From a virus, in the IMG/VR virus record IMGVR_UViG_3300047494_000107, positions 1-64,000 of that record: a stretch of DNA of 64,000 nucleotides. One strand, given 5' to 3'. Both the position numbers and the translations under genes were made by a program. Every line of letters starts with the position of its first letter. Within the stretch, counting starts at the first letter, position 1. The notes beneath the pieces are model-generated. The model had not been told where the DNA came from. It saw nothing but the letters and a program-made list of their open reading frames with translations, and searched no databases. This document shows positions 21,879 to 30,001 of the stretch, piece by piece.

Positions 21879-22691
21879 ATGAACGACGCCATTGTCGCGA
21901 TGCTCCCCTGCATCGTCAAATCGTATACGTCTGGCGGCAAGCGCCTCGTAACAGTTGGCGCAAGCACGACCGAGGTCGACCTTGATGGCGACGTAATCCT
22001 TCAGCAGGCCCTCCTCGGCGCCGCGCCAGAGTTCATCGCCCGCGGCCATCTCGACCTGGACCATAAGTCCGAGTTCGGCGAGCGCATGGGCATCCCTAAC
22101 CCGTCCAGTTATATCGTCGGTCGCCCGCTCGAAGTCAAAGACGCTGGGAACGGCTGCACAGAAGTCGTCGGTGAAATATCTCGGTCAAGGGACGACAGCT
22201 TCGACCCCAAGAAGAACAAGTACGACGAGTTGTGGGCCTCTCTACAGTCAGAGCCGCCGGTTCAATGGTACTCCAGTGTGTACGGGTATCCTATCGACCT
22301 GGATGTTTGCAAGAGCCAGGACGACAATCCTTACGGCGCCCGTCGCTATATTATTAAATCTATGGACTGGCGTAGCTTGGCTTTCACACGGACGCCGAAG
22401 AATACGGCGATCAAGAACGCGGCGCGCATAGTTTCTGCCAAGTCGTACATGTCGGCTCTCATGAGGGGGCTTGACCCCTACGCGAGTGTTCCGCCTCTCA
22501 CTGTTACTGGCATGGGTGATTTGTGGGAACGCCGGTTCTGTATTAAGTGCGCCGTCCATGAGGCCCCCACCACGGTCGGGTATCGCCGCCACTTTGAGAA
22601 GTGCGCCGGTATACTGCCAGGCGATGCCGACGTTTTCGCTCACGCCCTGATGCATAAGGTCAATCAGGTCAAGGTGGCGGGTCTCAAGTAG
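21879..22691 (+). CDS. Prohead protease-like protein
   Basis: 270 aa, one base after the previous stop. STTEVDLDGDVILQQALLG followed by GHLDLDHKSE fits the start of HK97-type prohead proteases, with the catalytic His in the LDLDHK segment; YIVGRPLEVK and WRSLAFTRTPKN would supply later core strands. Position just before scaffold and capsid supports maturation protease. The catalytic Ser is not obvious by eye. An unusual C-terminal extension has CIKCAVHEA...RRHFEKC, a Cys2-His-Cys zinc-finger-like segment. An alternative is a structural protein of similar fold. Confidence 0.65.
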   Translation: MNDAIVAMLPCIVKSYTSGGKRLVTVGASTTEVDLDGDVILQQALLGAAPEFIARGHLDLDHKSEFGERMGIPNPSSYIVGRPLEVKDAGNGCTEVVGEISRSRDDSFDPKKNKYDELWASLQSEPPVQWYSSVYGYPIDLDVCKSQDDNPYGARRYIIKSMDWRSLAFTRTPKNTAIKNAARIVSAKSYMSALMRGLDPYASVPPLTVTGMGDLWERRFCIKCAVHEAPTTVGYRRHFEKCAGILPGDADVFAHALMHKVNQVKVAGLK

Positions 22692-22794
22692 TGGCTCGTG
22701 GAACCCTAGGTCGCCGTTATGTCTCGAATGTAGTGTGCGCCTGTATTGATTTCGCGGCGTTAACTCGTCGCGCCATAGGAGAGGCGATACACTG

Positions 22795-23958
22795 ATGAGC
22801 ACTGCGCCGTCGAACGTTGAGCCGGCTACGGCCAAGCTCATTGCCGCACTTGTGGCGAAATCGACCAACGAGGAGATTCGCTCGCTGCTGGCTGACGGAG
22901 CCATCGACAAGTCGCTCGGTGAATCGACCGTCCGTACACACCAGACGATCTCGGATCAGTGGTCGAACGGTCCGATGGACAAGATTGCCCCCGCAGACGT
23001 CCCGACCGGTGCCCCGCTCGCCGCTTCCGGCGGCAACGCCTATCGACAGACTCAGATGTATTCCGACAATGCGCCGCAGAGCGGCATGACGGCGCTGGCT
23101 GGTGAACTTGGCGCCTCGTTGGCCCGCATGGAATCGATGGTCAAGTCGTTGACCCACGAGAACAGCATCATCAAGGCTGTCCTGCTCCGTGTCGTCGACG
23201 AGAACGCGTCGATCGCCAAGTCGATCGAGCTTCTGAAAGCGGCGCCGACCGTTGCTGCTCCGACTGTCGCAGCCAAGGCCGAGGACGACAAGGAAGAGAA
23301 AAAGAAGATGGACGACGAGGACGAGAAGTGCGCGTCCATGTTGGACACCGCGCATGCCGTCTTCAAGGCCGGTGTGTCTGACGGCGATCTCGGCAAGGTG
23401 ATGCGGGCGCTCTCGCTCGCCAAGTCACTGACCGGCGAGTTCCCGAAGGCGCCTCGTCCCGCTGCCCTGCTGAAGTCGATCGAGGCGTTCGCGGCGAGCC
23501 TGACCAAGTCCGACGACCAGGGCGAGTGGCCGGCCGACAAGAAGGGCAAGAAGGACGACGAGGACGAGAAGGCGGCGGCAAAGGCGGCCAGCATCGGCTT
23601 GAACTCCGAGCAGCAGGCCATGCTGAAGAGCGCGGTCGACGGCAACGGCGTCATCAACATGCGCCTCAACCAGTTGTTCGACATCCTGGGCAAGTCCGTT
23701 CCGGCAGCCGGCGTTCGCGCCGTGACTCCGCCGGCCGTGTTCAAGGCGGTTGATCGCAACAGCGTTGTCGAGAAGGCCGCGGCTATCAGCGATATGGAAG
23801 ATGAAGGTCGTTTCAGCCCGGAGGCCGCTCGTTCGGCTCGCACCGCGCTGAGCCTTTCGAAGGCCGTGAGCGAAGGCGCGCTGACTGAGGACATCCTTCA
23901 CAAGCATCTCGCGACTGCACCGAAGAGCGTGCAGGATTTCTTCGCTGCGGCGGCGTAA
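22795..23958 (+). CDS. Scaffold-like head protein
   Basis: 387 aa, ATG after GGAGAGG. Ala/Lys/Asp/Glu-rich, low in aromatic residues. A coiled-coil-type run (LGASLARMESMVKSLTHENSII) near residues 105-140, then highly charged tracts with DDKEEKKKMDDEDEK and KKGKKDDEDEKAAAK. Composition and position immediately before the major capsid gene suggest an internal scaffold or decoration precursor. No sequence family recognised. Confidence 0.6.
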   Translation: MSTAPSNVEPATAKLIAALVAKSTNEEIRSLLADGAIDKSLGESTVRTHQTISDQWSNGPMDKIAPADVPTGAPLAASGGNAYRQTQMYSDNAPQSGMTALAGELGASLARMESMVKSLTHENSIIKAVLLRVVDENASIAKSIELLKAAPTVAAPTVAAKAEDDKEEKKKMDDEDEKCASMLDTAHAVFKAGVSDGDLGKVMRALSLAKSLTGEFPKAPRPAALLKSIEAFAASLTKSDDQGEWPADKKGKKDDEDEKAAAKAASIGLNSEQQAMLKSAVDGNGVINMRLNQLFDILGKSVPAAGVRAVTPPAVFKAVDRNSVVEKAAAISDMEDEGRFSPEAARSARTALSLSKAVSEGALTEDILHKHLATAPKSVQDFFAAAA

Positions 23959-23988
23959 CGGCACCGTTCAGGAACAGAGGACACAAAA

Positions 23989-25806
23989 ATGAGCGGCGCT
24001 GGCAGCATGGTTATTGAGAACCCGGACTTCGTCCCAGATCAGGTGAAAGCCCACGCATACGAGCGCGGCAACTTCGCTTTGTCGAAGGCGATCCAAGGGT
24101 TCGGGGCTTCGGACTACCGTGGCGCGTTGATGGAGATCGTCAACCCGAACCCGTCGACCGCCATTCAGAAGATGCGTGACAACCAGGCTGTCGCGATGGC
24201 ACCTGTCAACGCGATCGCCAAGGCGTTCCGCGCCAATCCGCGTCTGTATCAGGGCGGCGGTCATGGCCGTGCGCAGCCGCTTCCGACTGGTCGTGAACTG
24301 GTCGCCAAGGGCGAGATCGCCAAGTCGGTGCTGGACGTCGGCTCTCTGACCAACTTCGCGTCTATCACAGGCGGTCAGGCTCTCGGCTACGTATCACTTG
24401 ACACCGACGTGGCCCGCGGCACTGTGCGCCCGAGCAGCTTCACGCTGTATCAGGCCCTGCACAAGAGCGCTGCGTTCCAGATCGTCGACTACTGGGCGTA
24501 CATCAACGACCTGGGCGGCGCTATTCCCGGTGCGGCGTTCGGCAGCTATTCAAGCGTTTCGTCCGGCACGCTGAATACCAATGTCGGCCGCTACGCGCTG
24601 GAGAACGTCACCCTCAAGCTGATGTTCGATGCTCGTGCGATGACCGTCGCGCTGGCCAGCCAGAACAGCTTCATCGACATCCCGACGCAGGAAAGCGCCA
24701 ATGCCGCGTTGACCATCCTGCAGACGGCGAACTACGCGTCGTACTATGGCGACAGCGCCATTTACGCCAACCAGTTCGACGGCTTGGTGCGCCAGATCCC
24801 GGCCGCCAACGTCGCCGACTTCCAGCCGTTCTACAACGGTATCGGCCAAGCGGAGTCCTGGAGCAAGGCGCAGGCGGCCTATAACCTCATCTATGAGACG
24901 GCGGCGAACGTCACGAGCTGGAACACGTTCGGCCAGATCACTCATGCGTTCATGTCTCCGAAGATGAACGCATCGTTGCAGGGCCTCGTTACCACCACCC
25001 TGAACAACCTGCTGAACGTCGACGTCGGTCGCAGTTCGGCTTCGCGCCAAGGCATCGTCGTCAACGGCGACTTGCAGGGTATGCGGACGCGCTTCGGTGA
25101 GATCCAGTTCGTCTTGGACCTCTTCATCAACGCGCGTCTGGCGCCGCAGCAGTCGTTCCTACGCGCGGACGGAACCAACCCGGCGACGATCAGCGCGCCG
25201 ACTCCTCCGTCGGGCGTCACCGCGACAACCATCGCGGCAAGCTCGGTTGTCGGCACCAGCTACTGGACGGCCAGCTTCGCGCCGACCGGCGCAACCAACT
25301 CTTATGTCTACGCCGTCGCCGGCATGGGCCCGAATTCGGAAGAGTCGGTGCTTGCTTACTCGGGTGTCGTCACCGGCATCGCTGTCAACGGCGGTGTCGC
25401 GTTGAGCATCGCGCCGGCTTCGGCGAACGATATCACCGCGGTTCGTATCTATCGCTCGGGCCTCGGCTACAGCAAGACCACGACCGGCAACACACCGTAC
25501 TCGTTCCGTCTGATCGCGACCGTGGCGGCGACTGGCACGACCACGATCGCCTACAACGATCTGAACGCGGACATTCCTGGCGGCGAGAACATCTTCCTGC
25601 TCGACCTCGCCGAGGAAGACAACGCTCTGGACTGGCGGTTCTTGCTGCCGCTGTCCAAGATCGAGCTGTTCGCCCAGAACCTGTATATGCCTTGGGCGGT
25701 GGCGATGATCGGCGCCCTCCGCGTGCGTATTCCGAAGTTCCATGCGCGTATCAAGAACGTGGTCCCGGATGAGCCGGACTGGAACCCGCTGGCGCCGAAC
25801 AACTAA
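23989..25806 (+). CDS. Major capsid protein with inserted Ig-like domain
   Basis: 605 aa; position after protease/scaffold and before a strong terminator supports the major capsid, the most expressed gene. The HK97-like body is split: residues about 1-395 (LGYVSLDTDVARGTVRPSSF, ASQNSFIDIPTQESANAALTI) and 535-605 (LDWRFLLPLSKIELFAQNLYMPWAVAMIGALRVRIPKFH). Between them, about 398-530, is a Thr/Ser/Ala-rich beta domain (PTPPSGVTATTIAASS... VYAVAGMGPNSEES) that reads as a fibronectin/Ig-like fold exposed on capsids for surface binding. No family hit could be run, so fold is inferred. Confidence 0.75.
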   Translation: MSGAGSMVIENPDFVPDQVKAHAYERGNFALSKAIQGFGASDYRGALMEIVNPNPSTAIQKMRDNQAVAMAPVNAIAKAFRANPRLYQGGGHGRAQPLPTGRELVAKGEIAKSVLDVGSLTNFASITGGQALGYVSLDTDVARGTVRPSSFTLYQALHKSAAFQIVDYWAYINDLGGAIPGAAFGSYSSVSSGTLNTNVGRYALENVTLKLMFDARAMTVALASQNSFIDIPTQESANAALTILQTANYASYYGDSAIYANQFDGLVRQIPAANVADFQPFYNGIGQAESWSKAQAAYNLIYETAANVTSWNTFGQITHAFMSPKMNASLQGLVTTTLNNLLNVDVGRSSASRQGIVVNGDLQGMRTRFGEIQFVLDLFINARLAPQQSFLRADGTNPATISAPTPPSGVTATTIAASSVVGTSYWTASFAPTGATNSYVYAVAGMGPNSEESVLAYSGVVTGIAVNGGVALSIAPASANDITAVRIYRSGLGYSKTTTGNTPYSFRLIATVAATGTTTIAYNDLNADIPGGENIFLLDLAEEDNALDWRFLLPLSKIELFAQNLYMPWAVAMIGALRVRIPKFHARIKNVVPDEPDWNPLAPNN

Positions 25807-25832
25807 GGCGTTTCGGATAAACGAACCCTACG

Positions 25833-25864
25833 AAGGCCGTGTCGCAAGATGCGGCCTTCTTTTT
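25833..25864 (+). terminator. Intrinsic terminator after major capsid
   Basis: AAGGCCG (25833-25839) pairs with CGGCCTT (25852-25858), followed by CTTTTT. It ends the head transcript. Confidence 0.9.
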
Positions 25865-25908
25865 GAGACATCTTCCAAATGTTGAGACACTCTGCTATTC
25901 GTGATACA
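25863..25908 (+). promoter_or_regulatory. Late control element before connector genes
   Basis: TTGAGACA (25863-25870), 11 bp, TTGAGACA (25882-25889), 12 bp, TGATACA (25902-25908) whose last base is the A of the ATG. Twenty-three of 29 bases match the element at 59847. It overlaps the terminator U-run and restarts transcription for the connector and tail genes. Confidence 0.6.
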
Positions 25909-26285
25909 TGGAATTTCGCGCTCGCGTACGTCCTCTGTCTTTGACTGCTCGCAGATGGCGAACAGAAGGTAAAACGGGTGGTCTGCTAGCGTCTGTCGCA
26001 TTCCGGTGGGACGGCAAGAATTATTCGACGGATGTCTTGGGTTCCAGCGAGGTCGAAGCGCTCTATCAGCAAGGGCATGTCGAACTTATATTCACCGAGA
26101 CATCTGTTCCCATCCCTGTGCTTGCCGAACCTTCGCCGGAACCAGTCGTTGAACCGGTACCTGAGCCCGCGGTCGAAGCCCCTGTCATCGTAGACGTACC
26201 TCCGCCAGTTCGTCGACCTGATAGACCCCTGTCTTTGGCGCAGCTGACGAAGATGGCGCCGCACAAAAAGACGACGCGCCGATGA
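25908..26285 (+). CDS. Small head protein, proline-rich
   Basis: 125 aa. Basic N-terminal half with SVAFRWDGKNYSTDVLGSSEVEALYQQG (a small beta domain), then a Pro/Glu/Val repeat tract (VLAEPSPEPVVEPVPEPAVE) and a basic tail. The ATG overlaps a TGATACA motif and has no Shine-Dalgarno. Just downstream of the capsid, it may be a minor head or connector protein; not recognised. Stop overlaps the next ATG. Confidence 0.6.
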   Translation: MEFRARVRPLSLTARRWRTEGKTGGLLASVAFRWDGKNYSTDVLGSSEVEALYQQGHVELIFTETSVPIPVLAEPSPEPVVEPVPEPAVEAPVIVDVPPPVRRPDRPLSLAQLTKMAPHKKTTRR

Positions 26286-27244
26286 GTGGTCAGGTTACGA
26301 CACCGACACGCGCGTTGTGGTCCTGGGCGAATACGGGGGCAGCGACAACGGTCGTCACGGGTTATCCGCCAAATGGGCAGCCAACCAAGACAGGCTTGAC
26401 GCCGACCGACCTCGCCAACTACCTCGGCGTGCCGCTGACGATTGGAGGCGGCCTTTACGCCGCGTCAACACCTGTGCCGTCGAGTGTGATTACGCAGTGG
26501 ATTCGGTGGGCGGAAGACCTCGTTGAGCAGGAGACCAACGTTCGGCTCTGCCAGACGTGGATCGCAGCACCCGCAACGAAGACCACCCAGGACACACGCA
26601 ACACTGAGCTTGGTACGGTGTCCGGCAAACAGGTTCTCGGTGTCGACTACGACATGGAGGAGCCGCCCTACGATTTCCGGTTTGAAAACTCGCAGGACGA
26701 CGGCTGGATGATGCAGCGACTGCGTTGGAGGCCCGTTCAGGGCCCCGCGTATTCCGACATCACCGGCTTGAAAAGCCTGTCCTACATCTATCCGCTGCTC
26801 AACAACTATTTCGGGGTATCGCCGACGTGGTTCGTGGTCGACAAGGATTACGGGATCGTGCGCCTTGTCCCGAACCAGAATGTGCAGATGCTGCCGTTGT
26901 TCGCCATGCAATTGGCTTTTCAGGGGTTTGCCAACAGCGTCCCTGGAGGGTTGTGGTTCCAGTATGTCGCCGGCCTGACGGCAAATGACTACGTGTCTGA
27001 ATACAGTTTCATGCAGCAATACGTCCTTGCCGTGGCGGCAATGACCGCGCTGGGAATCCTCCAGGGGTCGCTCAACCTCGGGGTGACCGAGTTCAGCACG
27101 ACGGTGGATGGTTTGCTGACGAAGGTCGCCTACTCAGCCAAGGGACCGTACAGCGGTTTGATCGCCGCGCAGAAGGACCAAGTCGCTATTCTTCGCTTGA
27201 TGGTGCGCACCCGTATGGGTGGTGTGTCGATGATCACGCTATGA
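26282..27244 (+). CDS. Head-tail connector protein
   Basis: 320 aa, ATGA-coupled at both ends. N-terminus LTPTDLANYLGVPLTIGG, then SVITQWIRWAEDLVEQETNVRLCQ, reminiscent of gp6-type adaptor proteins that begin with a helical bundle. Followed by beta-rich segments (PYDFRFENSQDDGWMMQRLRW, YGIVRLVPNQNVQMLPLF) and a helical C-terminus (LAVAAMTALGILQGSLNLG). Assigned by layout and position between capsid and tail-completion genes; larger than the usual adaptor. Confidence 0.55.
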   Translation: MSGQVTTPTRALWSWANTGAATTVVTGYPPNGQPTKTGLTPTDLANYLGVPLTIGGGLYAASTPVPSSVITQWIRWAEDLVEQETNVRLCQTWIAAPATKTTQDTRNTELGTVSGKQVLGVDYDMEEPPYDFRFENSQDDGWMMQRLRWRPVQGPAYSDITGLKSLSYIYPLLNNYFGVSPTWFVVDKDYGIVRLVPNQNVQMLPLFAMQLAFQGFANSVPGGLWFQYVAGLTANDYVSEYSFMQQYVLAVAAMTALGILQGSLNLGVTEFSTTVDGLLTKVAYSAKGPYSGLIAAQKDQVAILRLMVRTRMGGVSMITL

Positions 27245-28008
27245 ATCTACCGCCGTTCTTTCCTGGCGCGTTCGACAGCGTCATCGCCGCAAACGGTGTG
27301 CGGCTGTCTTGGGCGAAAGCTCAGGTCTGCCCTTGCACGTACCAAGGTTACGACACGGGCGGCTACCAGATTGATGGCGGCGGAGTGGAAACCTGCAATA
27401 GTTGCCACGGGCTTGGCGTCTATTGGCGCGCGTTTAGCGACCCGTTCATGGGTCTCGTCACATTCGCCGCTTTCACACCGTCGCCGAGCGAGCCGGGTAC
27501 GCAAGTGAACGAGAAGTGGGGCCCGCTCGGAGGCGGCACGCCCATGGTGACGCTGTCCTACACAGCAAACCCAACAGCATGGGCCGAAGCGTCGACCTAC
27601 GATCAAATCGTCATTATTGATTCCATTACTCGATACAGTGCTGTGTTGCGCGTCGGCATTCAAGAGTCGCTGCCCTATGTCAACAATCTATCGGTGCCTC
27701 CAATCGGCGCGGCGATGATATGGGACCCGCTGAAAATGGTCGCGACTTTGCCGACCAGTTACAGCGTGAGTGGATCAACGGTGCAGCTGCCGAGCAGCTA
27801 CGAGTACGGCACGCCGTACAATGTCGAGTTCTACGCATCACAAACTTACGTTCTCTATAAGCCCGCAGGCGGTCTTCCGCATGCGCGGCCGTTTGGCGGC
27901 GGTGTGGCCAACTATCCGAGACGTTTCACGGCCAGCAATCTTGACCTTTGGCTGCGCCAACGCGCCGGAAACGCGACGCCTCCAACTTGGCCGGCGCCGG
28001 GGACTTGA
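27241..28008 (+). CDS. Head-tail completion-like protein with zinc knuckle
   Basis: 255 aa. LSWAKAQVCPCTYQ and ETCNSCHGLGVYWR give CPC...CxxCxGxG, a small zinc-binding knuckle seen in phage head-completion proteins that begin with a similar sequence. The rest is beta-rich and ends in a Pro-rich tail. ATGA overlap with the previous gene. Function inferred from position and motif. Confidence 0.55.
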   Translation: MNLPPFFPGAFDSVIAANGVRLSWAKAQVCPCTYQGYDTGGYQIDGGGVETCNSCHGLGVYWRAFSDPFMGLVTFAAFTPSPSEPGTQVNEKWGPLGGGTPMVTLSYTANPTAWAEASTYDQIVIIDSITRYSAVLRVGIQESLPYVNNLSVPPIGAAMIWDPLKMVATLPTSYSVSGSTVQLPSSYEYGTPYNVEFYASQTYVLYKPAGGLPHARPFGGGVANYPRRFTASNLDLWLRQRAGNATPPTWPAPGT

Positions 28009-28011
28009 GTT

Positions 28012-28158
28012 GTGGAAGATACCCCGTATCTCGCGCCGGTCCTTCGCCGGCAACCCGATTTGCCGCGTCTTTCACGCTGGTGGTGCGACGAGCGAAAGGT
28101 GGTGGTCAACGTTGATTCACAACCCGAGCCTTCACCGAAGAAAGAACCGGTGTCGTGA
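28012..28158 (+). CDS. 48-aa protein in connector operon
   Basis: GTG at 28012, three bases after the previous stop; TGA overlaps the next GTG (GTGA). Sequence begins MEDTPYLAPVLRRQPDLPRL, contains two adjacent Trp and ends PEPSPKKEPVS. It fills an otherwise empty 146-bp gap in a fully coupled operon. Not recognised. Confidence 0.55.
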   Translation: MEDTPYLAPVLRRQPDLPRLSRWWCDERKVVVNVDSQPEPSPKKEPVS

Positions 28159-28679
28159 GCGGCGCACTCGGCAAAGCGACAGTCAAGAAGAACGGTCAGG
28201 GCGACTACGTCGTGCGGACCAACCTGCCACCGGACAAGCTGAGCGACCTGTCCGTGATGGTGTTTTCGGCGTGGCTGAAGTTCGCGATGGGTCGCGACAC
28301 GCTCGGGGGCCGCATGTTGTTGCATCCGACTGGGAAGTACGCATCGTCCTTGCGGTACCAAGCGAACCCTTCAGCCAATACGATCGCGATTTTCGCGGAT
28401 GACAGCGTGGCTCCAGAGGCGTCGATCCTGGAAACAGGCCACAAACTATTCGACTTGAAGACGAAGTTTCAATCAGGTCGCGCGTACCCCATGCACCGCG
28501 ACGGCCCTGGGGCACCGAGCGGGTCGCCAGCCATCTGGGCTGAACGGCGCAACGGCAGTTTCAATGGGCTCTCCAGGGTTGGCGGCTCGGGCTGGATACT
28601 TCCGGCGATGATGGCGTACGCGCCAGCCAAGATCTTGGCTGATTTGGCGGCTCAAGCCGCTCGGATGAACAACCGTTGA
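28155..28679 (+). CDS. Tail completion-type protein, 174 aa
   Basis: GTG coupled to the small gene before it. Mid region HPTGKYASSLRYQANPSANTIAIFADDSVAPEASILETGHKLFDLK followed by WAERRNGSFNGLSRVG. The order in the operon (connector, completion, this, terminator-like) suggests a tail-completion or neck protein of the HK97-gp10 kind, but the sequence match is weak. Basic overall. Confidence 0.5.
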   Translation: MSGALGKATVKKNGQGDYVVRTNLPPDKLSDLSVMVFSAWLKFAMGRDTLGGRMLLHPTGKYASSLRYQANPSANTIAIFADDSVAPEASILETGHKLFDLKTKFQSGRAYPMHRDGPGAPSGSPAIWAERRNGSFNGLSRVGGSGWILPAMMAYAPAKILADLAAQAARMNNR

Positions 28680-30001
28680 CCGCGAAGTTCACTGTCGGCG
28701 TGTATCCTCTGCCTACCGGCGGCGCGGTTATGCTTGATTTCTCAGGGTCGAACGGTGTCTCAACATTGACGGGCGCAGTGACGATTGAGCGCGCTCCGAC
28801 GACACCAACGCCGTACGCTTACACGACGATCGCGTCGGGCAACGCTCCCGACATCATTTTCTGGCTTGATGTCAACGACGGACAACCTGGAGCGCTGAAC
28901 AACGCCCTTCAGTATGTCTATCGTATCACTGACTCTACCGGGCAGACTGTAACGCCGCCGGTCAGTGTCGGCGGTGCTATCACCGTCATCACGAACGGTG
29001 AGACGGCCCTTCTTGCGAGGCTCTTTGAGGCGGCTGTCAATAACGTCACGCTGCCGCACGGTATCGTCAAGCGGCCGAGTGTGTCGACAGCGATGCCGAT
29101 TGTCGGACTGCCGCCGTTGCCCATGATCGTCATTAACCGCGAGCTGCTGCAGCAGTCGGAAGTGCCGATTGGCCAGCAGACCCCCGATGTGAACTCGGAC
29201 AATACACTGACTTTCGGCGGCTACGCGAAGACGATGTGGCGCGTCTCGGTGTTGACGCAGGACCCCGCCAGCCGAGATTTTTGGTCGGACGCTACCATCG
29301 CGATTTTCATGTCAATCTGTGCATCCGTGGCGGCGCCGCTCGGGAAGAACAACAGCCACTCGTTCCAAACGGCTCACTACCAAGTCGCCAAAGACCGCGA
29401 GGTTCCTGGCTTCTACGGCGCCGACATCATGTTGGACCTGGAGGGCGTGCTCGCGACGACCATTCAGACGAATTACGGTCTGATTGAGACGATCACGTTC
29501 ACGACGACAGAGACAGACACCTCAACGCTGTTCAACAGCGGCCTGCCTTACAACCTCGCCAATATCGTGTTCCAAAACGTGCCCGTATCAGCAGCGGGTC
29601 TTCCTATCGGAGCGTTGTGGAGCAACAGCGGATTCTTGTGCCTCGTGGGACCGTCGACTTTTACCCCGCCATCGACGACACAGAATCCTTTTGGGGCAAA
29701 CAACCAAGATACGGTGATCGTAGGTTACGGCAATTTTAACTACACTAAGAACCTCGCCGTAAACGGCCTCGTCGCTACAGGATTACCGAGCAGCCCAACG
29801 GGTTTGCCTATTGGTGCGGTATACCTGAACGGGTCGTATTTTTGTGTTGTCGACGATAGTACGTATTCGCCGCCGGTTACCCCTGCCTCGTATCAGATAA
29901 TTGATGCGACCGGCTTCTTGTTCCAGGGGCTGCCTGAGTCGTCTACGGGCCTCGCGTCGCAGTCGGTGTGGGTCAATGGAGACTTTATCAACACGGTGTA
30001 A
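28676..30001 (+). CDS. Tail/neck structural protein with C-terminal repeats
   Basis: 441 aa from TTG 28676, overlapping the previous stop. Residues 1-280 are a beta-rich domain (TLTGAVTIERAP, then VNRELLQQSEVPIGQQTPDV and MWRVSVLTQDPASRDFWSDATIAIFM). The last 150 residues have three imperfect repeats of the type GLPxSxTGLPIGAVYxNGSYFCVVDxSTYSPP, a surface-exposed module also hinted at in the fibre genes. Likely a neck or collar protein that displays accessory domains. Confidence 0.55.
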   Translation: MTAKFTVGVYPLPTGGAVMLDFSGSNGVSTLTGAVTIERAPTTPTPYAYTTIASGNAPDIIFWLDVNDGQPGALNNALQYVYRITDSTGQTVTPPVSVGGAITVITNGETALLARLFEAAVNNVTLPHGIVKRPSVSTAMPIVGLPPLPMIVINRELLQQSEVPIGQQTPDVNSDNTLTFGGYAKTMWRVSVLTQDPASRDFWSDATIAIFMSICASVAAPLGKNNSHSFQTAHYQVAKDREVPGFYGADIMLDLEGVLATTIQTNYGLIETITFTTTETDTSTLFNSGLPYNLANIVFQNVPVSAAGLPIGALWSNSGFLCLVGPSTFTPPSTTQNPFGANNQDTVIVGYGNFNYTKNLAVNGLVATGLPSSPTGLPIGAVYLNGSYFCVVDDSTYSPPVTPASYQIIDATGFLFQGLPESSTGLASQSVWVNGDFINTV

